A program made the position numbers and the translations under genes. A stretch of DNA of 36,827 nucleotides from Candidatus Zhuqueibacterota bacterium. GTDB lineage: Bacteria; Zhuqueibacterota; Zhuqueibacteria; Residuimicrobiales; Krinioviventaceae. The first letter of the stretch is position 1, and every line of letters begins with the position of its first letter. The stretch covers positions 1-36,827 of the forward strand of contig RQOI01000083.1 of the NCBI GenBank assembly GCA_003854995.1, read 5' to 3'. Below, piece by piece: positions 17,780 through 25,537 of this stretch. The notes under the pieces are model-generated. The model saw only the letters and a program-made list of their open reading frames with translations. It did no database searches and was not told the origin of the DNA.

Positions 17780-20101
17780 TTAGTAATGATAATAGCTGTA
17801 CGAACTTTTCATGTTTGCCTCTTCCGTACCATTCATGACGACGCCGACGAGATTAGCCGGCACTGTGTTAAATATGTCCAATCTTTCTTTTGCATTGTTA
17901 CGATTGGTCTTGCCCGCTTTCACGACGATGACGACCGCATCAACCAGGGTGCTGATGACAACCGAATCGGTTGCTGCATCAAGTGGCGGTGCATCAAATA
18001 TGATAAAGTCGTACTTTCTCTTCACCTCGGCGACAAATCGCCGCATCTGCATTGAGCCGAGCAATTCTGATGGATTGGGAATTAAGGAACCGCAACTCAG
18101 CACAGAGAGATTGGGAACATGCGTCGGCTGGACCAGTCCGACGAGGGTCGCCTTATTGCTCAGATAGTTAGTCAAACCAGGATCCTTTGAGGTGCTAAAG
18201 GTATTATGCTGAACGCCGCGACGCAAATCGGCGTCAACCAACAGCGTATTCGTGCGTTGTTGGGCCATGATGATGGCGAGATTGCTCGCGGTGAACGATT
18301 TCCCCTCCTCCGGGCTGATGCTGGTGATGAGTAATGTCCGGATCCGTTCCGAGCCGCGCGCGAACAGCAGCTGTGTTCGTAACGCCCGATACGCTTCGCC
18401 GACCGGTGTCGGCGAATAGTCATGCGTCACCAGCTGGCGATCAATTTGCAGCGCTTTTTGGTCATCGCGAAAATCGGGAATATCTTTGAAAGAAACAACT
18501 GGTATTGTTCCGAGCACCGGCAAGTTCAGATACCGTTCGACATCGCGAAGTGTATACAACGATCGATCCGCGATGTCAAGGCCAATCGAGAGGAAGAGCC
18601 CAAACAGCAAACCAAGACCACTGCCCAGCATGACCTGCCTTTTTTTGCTCGGATTGACCGGAGTGGTCGGCCGCGCGGCGCGGTCCAGGATGCGAATGCC
18701 GGCATCCGAACCGGTGCCAGAAACCTGCAGTCTTTTCATTTCAACATAGAAAGTCGTGAACAGCTCTTCATCGACCTGTTTTTTTCGCTCCAGCTCCATC
18801 AGCCGTCTTTCATCACTCGGCAGGGTGTGCAGCTTTGCCTCAAGTTCCACTTTTTCCTTGCGTTGAGCAGATTCTTGCTCGGCAAGAATATTTCGATAGT
18901 TGGATGCAAATTCAATAATTTTATCCTGCGTCTCCTGGATCCTTTTGGCATAGTTGATGACATCTTTGTGCTCAGCGGAAAACTCGGAATACAATCGATC
19001 ATATTCCTTTTCCAAATTCTCGAGGTTTTGTCGATAGATTATTAATTCCGGCTCTTGCGTCATGGCGCCAAAAGAGGCAAGCTGATGAACGACGACGCGT
19101 CGATATTCGCGCTCGTAGCCATCTTCAGGATTTTCAAGCTTCATGAGTAGATTTGAAAGCATTCGACGCTGATGAGGTAAATCCCTCAACGCGCTTTCGT
19201 TAGCTGCCAATCGATTCATGAGGCTCTTTTTCTCAGCATCCAGGGAAAGCGGATACTGGGAATAGAATCGGTGCAGGCCCTCTTCACTATTCTTCATATT
19301 CTCTTCGGCTGCGGAAAGGTTTCGGCTCAGCATATCCCGATAGGTGTCCGAATCCATCAACTTGAGTCTCTTGATTTCGAGCAGATAAGCCTCGGCAATC
19401 CGATTGAGAAGTTTTGGTATCAGATCAGGATTTTCATCTTCAAGCTCGATCACCAAAAAATTCCCGGCCCGGTTGAAAGTTTTTTCAACAGAATAATAGA
19501 GGAATTTAAATCCCTTGATAAACGGCCTGATGCGGAAATGAAATTCTCCCGGCTTGTAGCTGAAATTTGGATTAAGGCGATATGAAATGCCGTTTATAGA
19601 GCGCGGCGTATCGACAGCCTCCCAGACGTCGGCGCTATCGACCGGCGTCGCCATATCGCTGTCTTTTCGATACAAGTAATAAGTGCCCAGTTTATCAATG
19701 ACGATTTTGTACTGCGCCTCAACGGGATTCGTTGTCGTGTGATATTCAAGGAACACTTCATCAAAATCTTTATATACAGAGTCTAAATTCACAAATGCCA
19801 AACCGAGGACAGCTGCCATGCGCTCGGTGAAGGATTGACTGCGAATTTCGGCCTGTGTATCACCATCAAAAATATTATACTCGTCGGTGCCAACCTTTTT
19901 TGACTGTATGACAACCCTGCATCGATATCTGGGCACCTGATTCTTGGCAATAAAATAAAAAGGGATGGCAAAGACAAGGCTCAAACTGATGATGAGCCAC
20001 TTGCGTCTCCATATGCCTCGAAAAAATTTTGCAAAATCTATTTGACTGGACAGCTCTTTATCAATCGGCTCTTCAAATGTCTCGAAATCTTCCATTGCCA
20101 T
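17780..20101 (-). CDS. Wzc-like polysaccharide co-polymerase/BY-tyrosine kinase
   Basis: A 773-aa inner-membrane protein. A Wzz-type domain begins with a helix at about 33-52 ('KWLIISLSLVFAIPFYFIA'), followed by a long periplasmic coiled-coil region (about 230-440) and a second helix near 490-510 ('QVMLGSGLGLLFGLFLSIGL'). The C-terminal kinase domain has Walker A 'SPEEGKSFTASNLA', Walker A' 'LLVDADLRRG' and Walker B 'FIIFDAPP'. The protein ends in a tyrosine cluster ('SSYSYYHY'), the expected autophosphorylation tail. It controls chain length and export with the Wza-like protein encoded 10 bases upstream. Fusion of both halves in one chain is the Gram-negative arrangement. No phosphatase partner gene was seen. 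Confidence 0.93.
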   Translation of the reverse strand: MAMEDFETFEEPIDKELSSQIDFAKFFRGIWRRKWLIISLSLVFAIPFYFIAKNQVPRYRCRVVIQSKKVGTDEYNIFDGDTQAEIRSQSFTERMAAVLGLAFVNLDSVYKDFDEVFLEYHTTTNPVEAQYKIVIDKLGTYYLYRKDSDMATPVDSADVWEAVDTPRSINGISYRLNPNFSYKPGEFHFRIRPFIKGFKFLYYSVEKTFNRAGNFLVIELEDENPDLIPKLLNRIAEAYLLEIKRLKLMDSDTYRDMLSRNLSAAEENMKNSEEGLHRFYSQYPLSLDAEKKSLMNRLAANESALRDLPHQRRMLSNLLMKLENPEDGYEREYRRVVVHQLASFGAMTQEPELIIYRQNLENLEKEYDRLYSEFSAEHKDVINYAKRIQETQDKIIEFASNYRNILAEQESAQRKEKVELEAKLHTLPSDERRLMELERKKQVDEELFTTFYVEMKRLQVSGTGSDAGIRILDRAARPTTPVNPSKKRQVMLGSGLGLLFGLFLSIGLDIADRSLYTLRDVERYLNLPVLGTIPVVSFKDIPDFRDDQKALQIDRQLVTHDYSPTPVGEAYRALRTQLLFARGSERIRTLLITSISPEEGKSFTASNLAIIMAQQRTNTLLVDADLRRGVQHNTFSTSKDPGLTNYLSNKATLVGLVQPTHVPNLSVLSCGSLIPNPSELLGSMQMRRFVAEVKRKYDFIIFDAPPLDAATDSVVISTLVDAVVIVVKAGKTNRNNAKERLDIFNTVPANLVGVVMNGTEEANMKSSYSYYHY

Positions 20102-20111
20102 AATTCAACCT

Positions 20112-20777
20112 TTAATTTTTATCACTGAATGCGTAGTATAAAAGCACGAGCGATGCGAAAAAGTTGACATATCTCGTAATCGCATCAAAACTGATTCTGC
20201 TAACTCGCGGAACGACGATCTCATCACCAGATACAAGTCTCAGCTCGCGAATGGATGTCCCTTCATACAAGGAATTCCAAAAATCTGCGTAAATGATTTC
20301 GCCATTTCGCACGACGTAAATATCTTCAGCTGCGAGGTTACTCGACAGTCCGCCCGCCTCGGCAACTACATCCCAAAAAGAGGTCGTCGGGCTAAAGCGG
20401 TACATTCCTGGTTTGCCGAACTCTCCCTTCAGGATCAGCCGAATGAGAGGATTGATCATGATGGTCAAATTTTTTCCGTACGTTTTAAACTTTTCTTCAA
20501 ACAGCTTTGTCACTTCCTCGAGCGACATGTCTGCCACATAGACTCGGCCAAATGATCCCAATTGTACATAACCTTCGCCATCAATCACAAATTCGACATC
20601 ATGAAAGTTTGACAGGATTCTATTGCGGTTAGGCTCCATTTCATTGTCGTAGATCAATATTTTCAAGCCATCGGCCTTTTTAAATCTGAAATCTTCTGTT
20701 GCATGCGCAGTAAGGTGCACGGCGAAAAATAATGCGATGATCAAACTCTTGCATAAAGTTTTCTGAACCACGTCCAA
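20112..20777 (-). CDS. Wza-like polysaccharide export protein (Poly_export/SLBB)
   Basis: A 221-aa exported protein. It starts at TTG (or the GTG two codons on) behind GAGGAGAGA. The signal peptide 'SLIIALFFAVHLTAHA' ends with a signal peptidase I site, not a lipobox, so it is not a lipoprotein as E. coli Wza is. The Poly_export domain spans about residues 28-110 ('FVIDGEGYVQLGSFGRVYV'), followed by one SLBB domain ('GEFGKPGMYRFSPTTSFWDVVAEAGG') and 'LVSGDEIVVPR'. A short hydrophobic segment closes the protein ('FFASLVLLYYAF'), which could be an outer-membrane-spanning helix. It is much shorter than E. coli Wza, having one SLBB instead of several. It acts with the Wzc-like protein. Confidence 0.9.
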   Translation of the reverse strand: MDVVQKTLCKSLIIALFFAVHLTAHATEDFRFKKADGLKILIYDNEMEPNRNRILSNFHDVEFVIDGEGYVQLGSFGRVYVADMSLEEVTKLFEEKFKTYGKNLTIMINPLIRLILKGEFGKPGMYRFSPTTSFWDVVAEAGGLSSNLAAEDIYVVRNGEIIYADFWNSLYEGTSIRELRLVSGDEIVVPRVSRISFDAITRYVNFFASLVLLYYAFSDKN

Positions 20778-20789
20778 TCTCTCCTCAAT

Positions 20790-21530
20790 TTACCGTGAGC
20801 GGAAATAACGAAATCTCTTGGTCTTTGTATCCAGAGACAAGCTTTTCAATATGTTGTATAGTTTGAGCAAACCGACCCTGGTATAGCCAAAGCGTGGTGA
20901 AAAGAGCATCCTTTTCAATCCCCAGGCGCCAAGAATCGGATTCTCCAGAACGATCTTTTTTATTTTTTCATTGATCGGCAATAGAGTTTCATCGATTTCC
21001 CTGCTGTGGGATCGACTCGGCTTCGAATCAGAGGGCGTGATCGCAGCAGCGGGTGTCCGATGCTGTCGATCGATCTGATCGCTGACCAGCGCACTCTTTG
21101 TCGACGCATTGACGCTCATGCCGGCGACAGGGCGGATGTAGGAAGATGGAGCTGCCGCGCTGTTGAGTCCACGACAAAAATCAAAATCCTCAATAGCTTC
21201 CTCGATCGAGTCATAGCTGGAAAGGATGCGATGAAATTCGAGCATTTCGAATACTTCAAAAACCTCCGATGACATCTGCGTGATTTTCAAATCACCGCCT
21301 TTTTCCTGCAATCTGCGTATTTCGCCGACAAACACGCCCCATCCTGCGCTGCTGACATATTGAACCGCCGCCATATCGATGATAAATTGACAGATGCCCT
21401 GTTCAATCGTCTGCCCCAGCAACTTTTGCAGCTCAGACGATGTGTTCGTATCGACATAGCCATGCGTTTTAAGCAATGCGATATCCTTCAACGCTCCGAC
21501 CCGATACTCTTCAATTTGAATACCTTCCAT
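20790..21530 (-). CDS. STAS-domain protein with C-terminal putative winged-helix
   Basis: The start is moved to the internal ATG (MEGIQIEEYRV), preceded by AAGGAAATT; the track's 42-residue N-terminal extension has no such site. The product is 246 aa. Residues 1-115 are a STAS domain of the anti-sigma-factor-antagonist type, with the phospho-acceptor region 'QYVSSAGWGVF'. A Ser/Pro/Ala-rich linker (about 120-180) leads to a basic helical domain ('NEKIKKIVLENPILGAWGLK...FGYTRVGLLKLYNILKSL') and a tail of Lys/Arg ('KTKRFRYFRSR'). This tail looks like a small winged-helix or other nucleic-acid-binding module; that is inference. It is the first gene of the exopolysaccharide cluster, so a role in sensing or regulating it is plausible. 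Confidence 0.8.
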   Translation of the reverse strand: MEGIQIEEYRVGALKDIALLKTHGYVDTNTSSELQKLLGQTIEQGICQFIIDMAAVQYVSSAGWGVFVGEIRRLQEKGGDLKITQMSSEVFEVFEMLEFHRILSSYDSIEEAIEDFDFCRGLNSAAAPSSYIRPVAGMSVNASTKSALVSDQIDRQHRTPAAAITPSDSKPSRSHSREIDETLLPINEKIKKIVLENPILGAWGLKRMLFSPRFGYTRVGLLKLYNILKSLSLDTKTKRFRYFRSR

Positions 21531-21847
21531 AATTTCCTTTTCACCTGTTCGTTCGCTTTTTTCCAGCGCGACCGCACCACACGCATTGAGGGTCACTGCC
21601 TGCAGAGAGCGGTTTATTGAGCAAAGTTGGTGCCAATGGAAGAGATCATGCGGCAAATGAAAGGGGGATGAAACGGCGCAGGTTTGTATGCCAGTAATTC
21701 TATATTTTTATTAGTCTAATAGCGGAAAGTTTTGCAAGAATATGCACGCCTTTGATTCCGATTCAAGCCGGCGGCATAAAATAAAACAGGTCTGTCAAGG
21801 CACGAGACAAAGATGTCCCACCCTAATACATCAGTAAAAAAACCGCA
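21531..21847. other. Intergenic region between glgA and the exopolysaccharide cluster
   Basis: This stretch of 317 bases separates the end of glgA from the STAS gene, both on the minus strand. It holds a weak candidate terminator for glgA at its right edge and a candidate minus-strand promoter near 21708-21737. The in-frame extension of the STAS ORF to 21656 lacks a ribosome-binding site, so I treat it as untranslated leader. The leader would be about 170 bases, long enough for regulation, but I recognised no riboswitch or clear hairpin in it. Confidence 0.5.
21708..21737 (-). promoter_or_regulatory. Candidate sigma-70-type promoter for the exopolysaccharide cluster
   Basis: On the minus strand, TTGCAA (21732-21737) and TAATAA (21708-21713) are separated by 18 bases, a fair match to -35 and -10 boxes. 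It is placed about 170 bases before the STAS gene start. This is a pattern match only in an AT-rich gap. Confidence 0.35.
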
Positions 21848-21858
21848 TCACTTGCGTT
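21836..21858 (-). terminator. Weak candidate terminator overlapping the glgA stop
   Basis: In the minus-strand transcript, CGCA-AGTGA-TGCG forms a four-base-pair hairpin around the glgA stop codon, followed by G and seven T residues. Flanking A and T runs could extend pairing with one bulge. The stem is short, so termination may be partial and glgA transcripts might read into the glycan cluster. Confidence 0.35.
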
Positions 21859-23329
21859 TTTTGCTCTCCAGCTTTTGATAGACCTTGATATAGTTCTCAG
21901 CTGACTGTGTCCATGAAAAATCAACCTTCATCCCGCGTCGCTGGATTTTGATCCAATTCTTTTGATCCTGAAAAGCCGTGACGGCGTGATGAATGGCGGT
22001 CAGCATGGCGTTGCTGCTATAGTCGGTGAAAACAAAGCCAGTGCCTTTTTCAGGTTCCAGGACAAAATCAATGATCGTATCCGCCAGCCCGCCGGTTTTT
22101 CGAACAATGGGGACAGTGCCATATCTGAGGCTATACATCTGATTGAGTCCACAGGGTTCGAACCGGGAAGGCATCAAAAACATATCACTACCCGCTTCGA
22201 TCAGGTGAGCGAGTTCTTCATCAAAGGTGAGAAAAGCGGCGATTTGATTCGGGTTGGTTTTGGCGGCTTTTTTGAAAAACTTGTGGTATCTCTCATCGCC
22301 GGTGCCCAAAACGACGAGCTGGACTTTCAATGATATCAGCTTGTCAATGACATCAGCAATGAGGTCAAAGCCTTTTTGATCAACCATTCGCGAGACGATG
22401 CCGATGATCGGCGTTTTTTCATCGAACGGCAGCTTGGCTCGGGCAGTCAGCGCTTTTTTATTTTCAAGCTTGCCACTCAGATTGTCAGCATCATAGGGAG
22501 AGATGAACGGATCTTTCTCGGGATTCCAGACAGAATAATCAACGCCGTTCAAAATGCCGTGAATATCATTTTTACGTCGCCGCAGAATATCCAAAAGGCC
22601 GGCGCTCTGCTCCATATCTGTCTGTATTTCTTCGGCATACGTCGGGCTGACCGTCGTGATGAGGTCGGACGTCACCAAACCACTCTTTAGGAAATTGATT
22701 CGGTCCCAGATCTCCAGATCGCTGGTATTCACCTCGGGGCCGATGCCGATCCTCGGCAGCACCGATTTATCAAAGCTGCCTTGATAAGACAAATTATGGA
22801 CCGAGAGCACCGTTGCAGTGCCGGCAAAGAACGGATCCTGGGCGTATTCGTGCTTCAATAACCAGGGTATCATAGCTGTCTGCCAATCGTTGCAGTGGAT
22901 CACCTGCGGCTGCCAATGAAGCAGTTTTGTCGTTGCCAGGGTGGCCCGGCACAACAGCATGAATCGCTCGGCATTGTCTGGAAAATCTGTGCCTGTTTTT
23001 GCATCCACATAGAGTTCCGGACGGCTGAAATAGGCGGGATAATCCAGAAAATAGACCTGCACTTTCGAATCGGGAATGAACGCTGACTTGGCGCACGTCA
23101 CATGTTCCTTGCTCCCCATGCGCACCGGAATTTTTTTGAGTCGAATGACCTCGCGCAGGATATATTTCCGTTCACTGATGATCCCGTATTTGGGCATTAT
23201 AATCCGGACATCATGCCCCATATCGTACAGAGCTTTGGGCAGCGAACTCGTCACATCCGCCAGACCGCCGGTTTTTGCAAACGGGGATACCTCTGAAGCA
23301 AGAAATAGGATTCTGAATCGATTTTTCAT
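21848..23329 (-). CDS. glgA: Glycogen synthase (ADP-glucose type, GT5)
   Basis: A 493-aa GT5 enzyme that extends alpha-1,4-glucan from ADP-glucose. The N-terminal 'KTGGLADVTSSLPKAL' carries the substrate-binding KTGGL motif. 'HCNDWQT' and 'SVHNLSYQG' are typical of bacterial GlgA. 'GILNGVDYSVWNPEKD' and the C-terminal 'PSRFEPCGLNQMYSLRYGTVPIVRKTGGL' give the conserved donor-binding glutamate and second KTGGL. The length is normal for the family. No glgC, glgB or glgP is next to it, so it stands alone between the glycan cluster and the outer-membrane protein operon. A promoter candidate lies about 50 bases upstream of the ATG. Confidence 0.95.
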   Translation of the reverse strand: MKNRFRILFLASEVSPFAKTGGLADVTSSLPKALYDMGHDVRIIMPKYGIISERKYILREVIRLKKIPVRMGSKEHVTCAKSAFIPDSKVQVYFLDYPAYFSRPELYVDAKTGTDFPDNAERFMLLCRATLATTKLLHWQPQVIHCNDWQTAMIPWLLKHEYAQDPFFAGTATVLSVHNLSYQGSFDKSVLPRIGIGPEVNTSDLEIWDRINFLKSGLVTSDLITTVSPTYAEEIQTDMEQSAGLLDILRRRKNDIHGILNGVDYSVWNPEKDPFISPYDADNLSGKLENKKALTARAKLPFDEKTPIIGIVSRMVDQKGFDLIADVIDKLISLKVQLVVLGTGDERYHKFFKKAAKTNPNQIAAFLTFDEELAHLIEAGSDMFLMPSRFEPCGLNQMYSLRYGTVPIVRKTGGLADTIIDFVLEPEKGTGFVFTDYSSNAMLTAIHHAVTAFQDQKNWIKIQRRGMKVDFSWTQSAENYIKVYQKLESKKRK

Positions 23330-23386
23330 ATCATCGCCTTAGTATGAGAACACTGATACAACATCCCCTTGCATATGAATACAAGC

Positions 23387-23415
23387 AATCTAATTAAGAA
23401 TCCTAAAGTTAGCAA
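23387..23415 (-). promoter_or_regulatory. Candidate promoter for glgA
   Basis: On the minus strand TTGCTA (23410-23415) and TAGATT (23387-23392) are 17 bases apart, an optimal spacing. Transcription would begin about 50 bases before the glgA ATG. It lies just past the terminator of the preceding lipoprotein gene, consistent with glgA having its own promoter. Confidence 0.45.
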
Positions 23416-23434
23416 AATTTTTGTGAAATGCAAT

Positions 23435-23459
23435 AAAAAAGGGTAACGTTCGTTACCCT
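23435..23459 (-). terminator. Rho-independent terminator of the barrel/TPR lipoprotein operon
   Basis: The minus-strand transcript forms AGGGTAAC-GAAC-GTTACCCT, a perfect eight-base-pair stem with a tetraloop, followed by a T run. It begins a few bases after the stop codon of the TPR lipoprotein gene and ends its transcript before glgA. Confidence 0.88.
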
Positions 23460-23465
23460 CTTGAC

Positions 23466-24224
23466 TCAAAGCTGACCGAGATGTGATTGTGCTCGGCCGG
23501 CATATTCACTGGTGGGATGTTCTTTGAGCAGTTTCTCAAACTCCCTTTTTGCCTGCGCTTTATCATTCAATTGAATATAGCATAATCCCAGCTTGAGCTG
23601 AGCGTCATCTAGTTTATTCGAATTTGGAAAGTTGAAAACCTTTTGGAACTCCATGATGGCTTGGTTATAGTTGCCCAATCCATAGTAGCATTCACCTTTC
23701 CAGTACTGGCAATTATCTGACAGAGAGTTGTTTTCGCCCGATGCCAACAACTGATCGAACGCGAAAATAGCGTCGTTGTATCGCCGGCTGTAATAAAGTC
23801 GCAGCGCGTCATCATATCGGCTCTTAAAGCTCGTCCCGGTCGGCACCGTTATTTGCGTGAGGGTTTGCGATTTGGCTTGAATTTGCGCATCCTTTTCCTC
23901 AAGTTGGTTCTTCAGCGACGCCAGTTGCCGATCTCTTTCAGTGACTTCGCTTTCCAGACGCCCAATTTCATCCTGCAATATCTGTTGTTCGTCCTTTGTC
24001 TCGGTCGTCGGCGGTTCAGTCTCCACTTGCTCATCTTTTATACCGAGCAGGCGCAGCACTTCATCTTCATCGGAAGAGGCGGCTTGATCATCGGTCATCG
24101 TCTCGCCGGGATACAACTCTTCCTCACCGTATGCACCTGCCTGATTACCCGCGCACGAAAAGATGAGAAAACCAGAAAGAATAAAAGTGAATAAAAGCGA
24201 ATAAATCCAAATCAGGCGTTTCAT
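23466..24224 (-). CDS. TPR-repeat lipoprotein, CpoB/YbgF-like
   Basis: The start is placed at the second ATG (MKRLIWIY), seven bases from AGGAG; the track's start two codons earlier is too close to it. The 252-aa product has a lipoprotein signal with cysteine at residue 24 ('GFLIFSCAGN'), an acidic disordered stretch (about 30-75) and a coiled coil (about 78-115, 'DEIGRLESEVTERDRQL'). At least three TPR-like units follow ('ALRLYYSRRYNDAIFAFDQLL', 'CYYGLGNYNQAIMEFQKVF', 'KLGLCYIQLNDKAQAKREFEK'). This resembles CpoB/YbgF, a periplasmic partner of the Tol-Pal/peptidoglycan machinery, although no tol genes are next to it. It is co-transcribed with the barrel gene 10 bases upstream. Confidence 0.85.
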   Translation of the reverse strand: MKRLIWIYSLLFTFILSGFLIFSCAGNQAGAYGEEELYPGETMTDDQAASSDEDEVLRLLGIKDEQVETEPPTTETKDEQQILQDEIGRLESEVTERDRQLASLKNQLEEKDAQIQAKSQTLTQITVPTGTSFKSRYDDALRLYYSRRYNDAIFAFDQLLASGENNSLSDNCQYWKGECYYGLGNYNQAIMEFQKVFNFPNSNKLDDAQLKLGLCYIQLNDKAQAKREFEKLLKEHPTSEYAGRAQSHLGQL

Positions 24225-24234
24225 GTTCATTCTC

Positions 24235-25407
24235 CTAATTTTGCTTCGTCATGACGATATAAGTGGCTGCACCCCAGCCGAAGAATGCTACTAATGCCGA
24301 GACGATTCGCCAGTTACGGCCACTGCTCGCGACCTTGACCTGGATGGGCCGTTTTGGCAACCCGGAATATCCAATGCCTTTCAGATCTGTGTCAACAGCC
24401 ACAACACAGTATTCGATTCCAGCGGTCGTCACATAGGCCCCATTGATGACCGCTTCGTAATAGACATCCCCCATATTTTTCAACGGCGCCAGTTTCCATT
24501 TTTGCGTTCCTGTCGTGCGATAGATGACGGTCGCTGTCCGAATTGGTATCTCGGATGTGATGACAGCTGTCAAACGCAAGTCCCGTCCCTCTTCCGCCTG
24601 AAAAACAGGATAATGGATGACCGTCGGCGCTTTGGTCGGCTTGGGTGGTTTTCCCAAATCCGGCTTGCCATCATGGTCCCAAAAACCATTTCGATCTTCC
24701 GGGCGATAGAGATCGAGGTCCAGCCTCTTTGTCACGTTATCGCGATCCAAATCGAGCGGATCCTTTTTTAGGAAAGAATAGTTGATTCCAGCCCAGATGG
24801 AGGTGATGCCGTCATTCAAGTCGCCTGTATCGCGCTGATCGAGCAGATCCACCCCGGTATAGCGGAAATCAGCGCCGATGGCCAGACCCAGTCCGTTGTC
24901 AAAATTGAACTCCAGGCCGCCGGACGTTTTGAAAAACAGGTCAAAATTTTTCTGTTCTTTTCCTTCGCGAACGACCGTGCTGCCATCATATTTGGATTCC
25001 CAGTTAACCCCGCCAAAGCCGAGCGAGGCAAACGGATTGACCGTGTTGCGCGGGAGAAAATTGAATTTAAAGTCGAGCTCAATGGGCATCGCAACTGTCT
25101 GAAATTCATTTATATCAACTTGATCGACCGGAAGATAATGGGCGACCTCATGGAGGTCTTTGCTCTCTTTCGTCATCAGGTTCGAATAGTTTACCTCGAC
25201 ACCAATGGCAAAATATGAGATGGGAGAGTACGAGATCAACAATGATCCCATGGGATTGAATCGTGGTGTGTACCAATCCCCCTCAAGTTTGTTGACGCCA
25301 GCTTTCAAGCCGATGCCGAATTTATCGTCGGCCGCGTGCAAGCTGTTTTTCGTCAACAATTGGACAAAGAGGGAGACGACAAGCAGAGTGAAAACGGCTC
25401 TTCTCAA
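24235..25407 (-). CDS. Outer-membrane barrel protein with Ig-like domain and C-terminal helix
   Basis: I place the start at TTG 25407 (MRRAVFTLLVV), preceded by AAAGGAAG at correct spacing; the track's GTG at 25431 has AAAGG directly abutting it. The 390-aa product has a signal peptide ending near 'NSLHA'. Residues of about 28-210 are a small barrel domain ('FGIGLKAGVNKL', 'PFASLGFGGVNWES', 'LGLAIGADFRYTG'). An Asp-rich linker ('DLDRDN', 'DHDGKPDLG') follows, then a Pro-rich joint and a beta-sandwich ('DLRLTAVITSEIPIRTATVIYRTTG'). The protein ends with a hydrophobic segment ('IVSALVAFFGWGAATYIVM'). That last helix is odd for a barrel protein. It forms a two-gene unit with the TPR lipoprotein. 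Confidence 0.78.
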   Translation of the reverse strand: MRRAVFTLLVVSLFVQLLTKNSLHAADDKFGIGLKAGVNKLEGDWYTPRFNPMGSLLISYSPISYFAIGVEVNYSNLMTKESKDLHEVAHYLPVDQVDINEFQTVAMPIELDFKFNFLPRNTVNPFASLGFGGVNWESKYDGSTVVREGKEQKNFDLFFKTSGGLEFNFDNGLGLAIGADFRYTGVDLLDQRDTGDLNDGITSIWAGINYSFLKKDPLDLDRDNVTKRLDLDLYRPEDRNGFWDHDGKPDLGKPPKPTKAPTVIHYPVFQAEEGRDLRLTAVITSEIPIRTATVIYRTTGTQKWKLAPLKNMGDVYYEAVINGAYVTTAGIEYCVVAVDTDLKGIGYSGLPKRPIQVKVASSGRNWRIVSALVAFFGWGAATYIVMTKQN

Positions 25408-25452
25408 AGTGGCTTCCTTTCTACCAAACACCCTTTGTTCGTTTATGCTCTC

Positions 25453-25481
25453 AAGATATTAAAGTTGCCATTGAATGTCAA
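25453..25481 (-). promoter_or_regulatory. Strong sigma-70-type promoter for the barrel/lipoprotein operon
   Basis: On the minus strand, a perfect TTGACA (25476-25481) is followed after exactly 17 bases by TATCTT (25453-25458). The predicted start of transcription is roughly 40 bases before the TTG start codon of the barrel gene. This is the best promoter match in the window. Confidence 0.75.
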
Positions 25482-25537
25482 GTTCTTTTTGACTCAAAAT
25501 TAATGGATACAATATATTAGGCCAATTTAGAAGACAT

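Noticed and set aside
17780-20101. Non-canonical Walker A (SPEEGKS) in the Wzc-like kinase as a sign of inactivity
   Set aside because: The Lys-Ser pair and both other Walker motifs plus the tyrosine tail are kept; the preceding residue varies naturally in this family.
21534-21656. N-terminal extension of the STAS ORF
   Set aside because: No ribosome-binding site or conserved residues; the internal ATG at 21530 has AAGGA and opens directly into the STAS fold.
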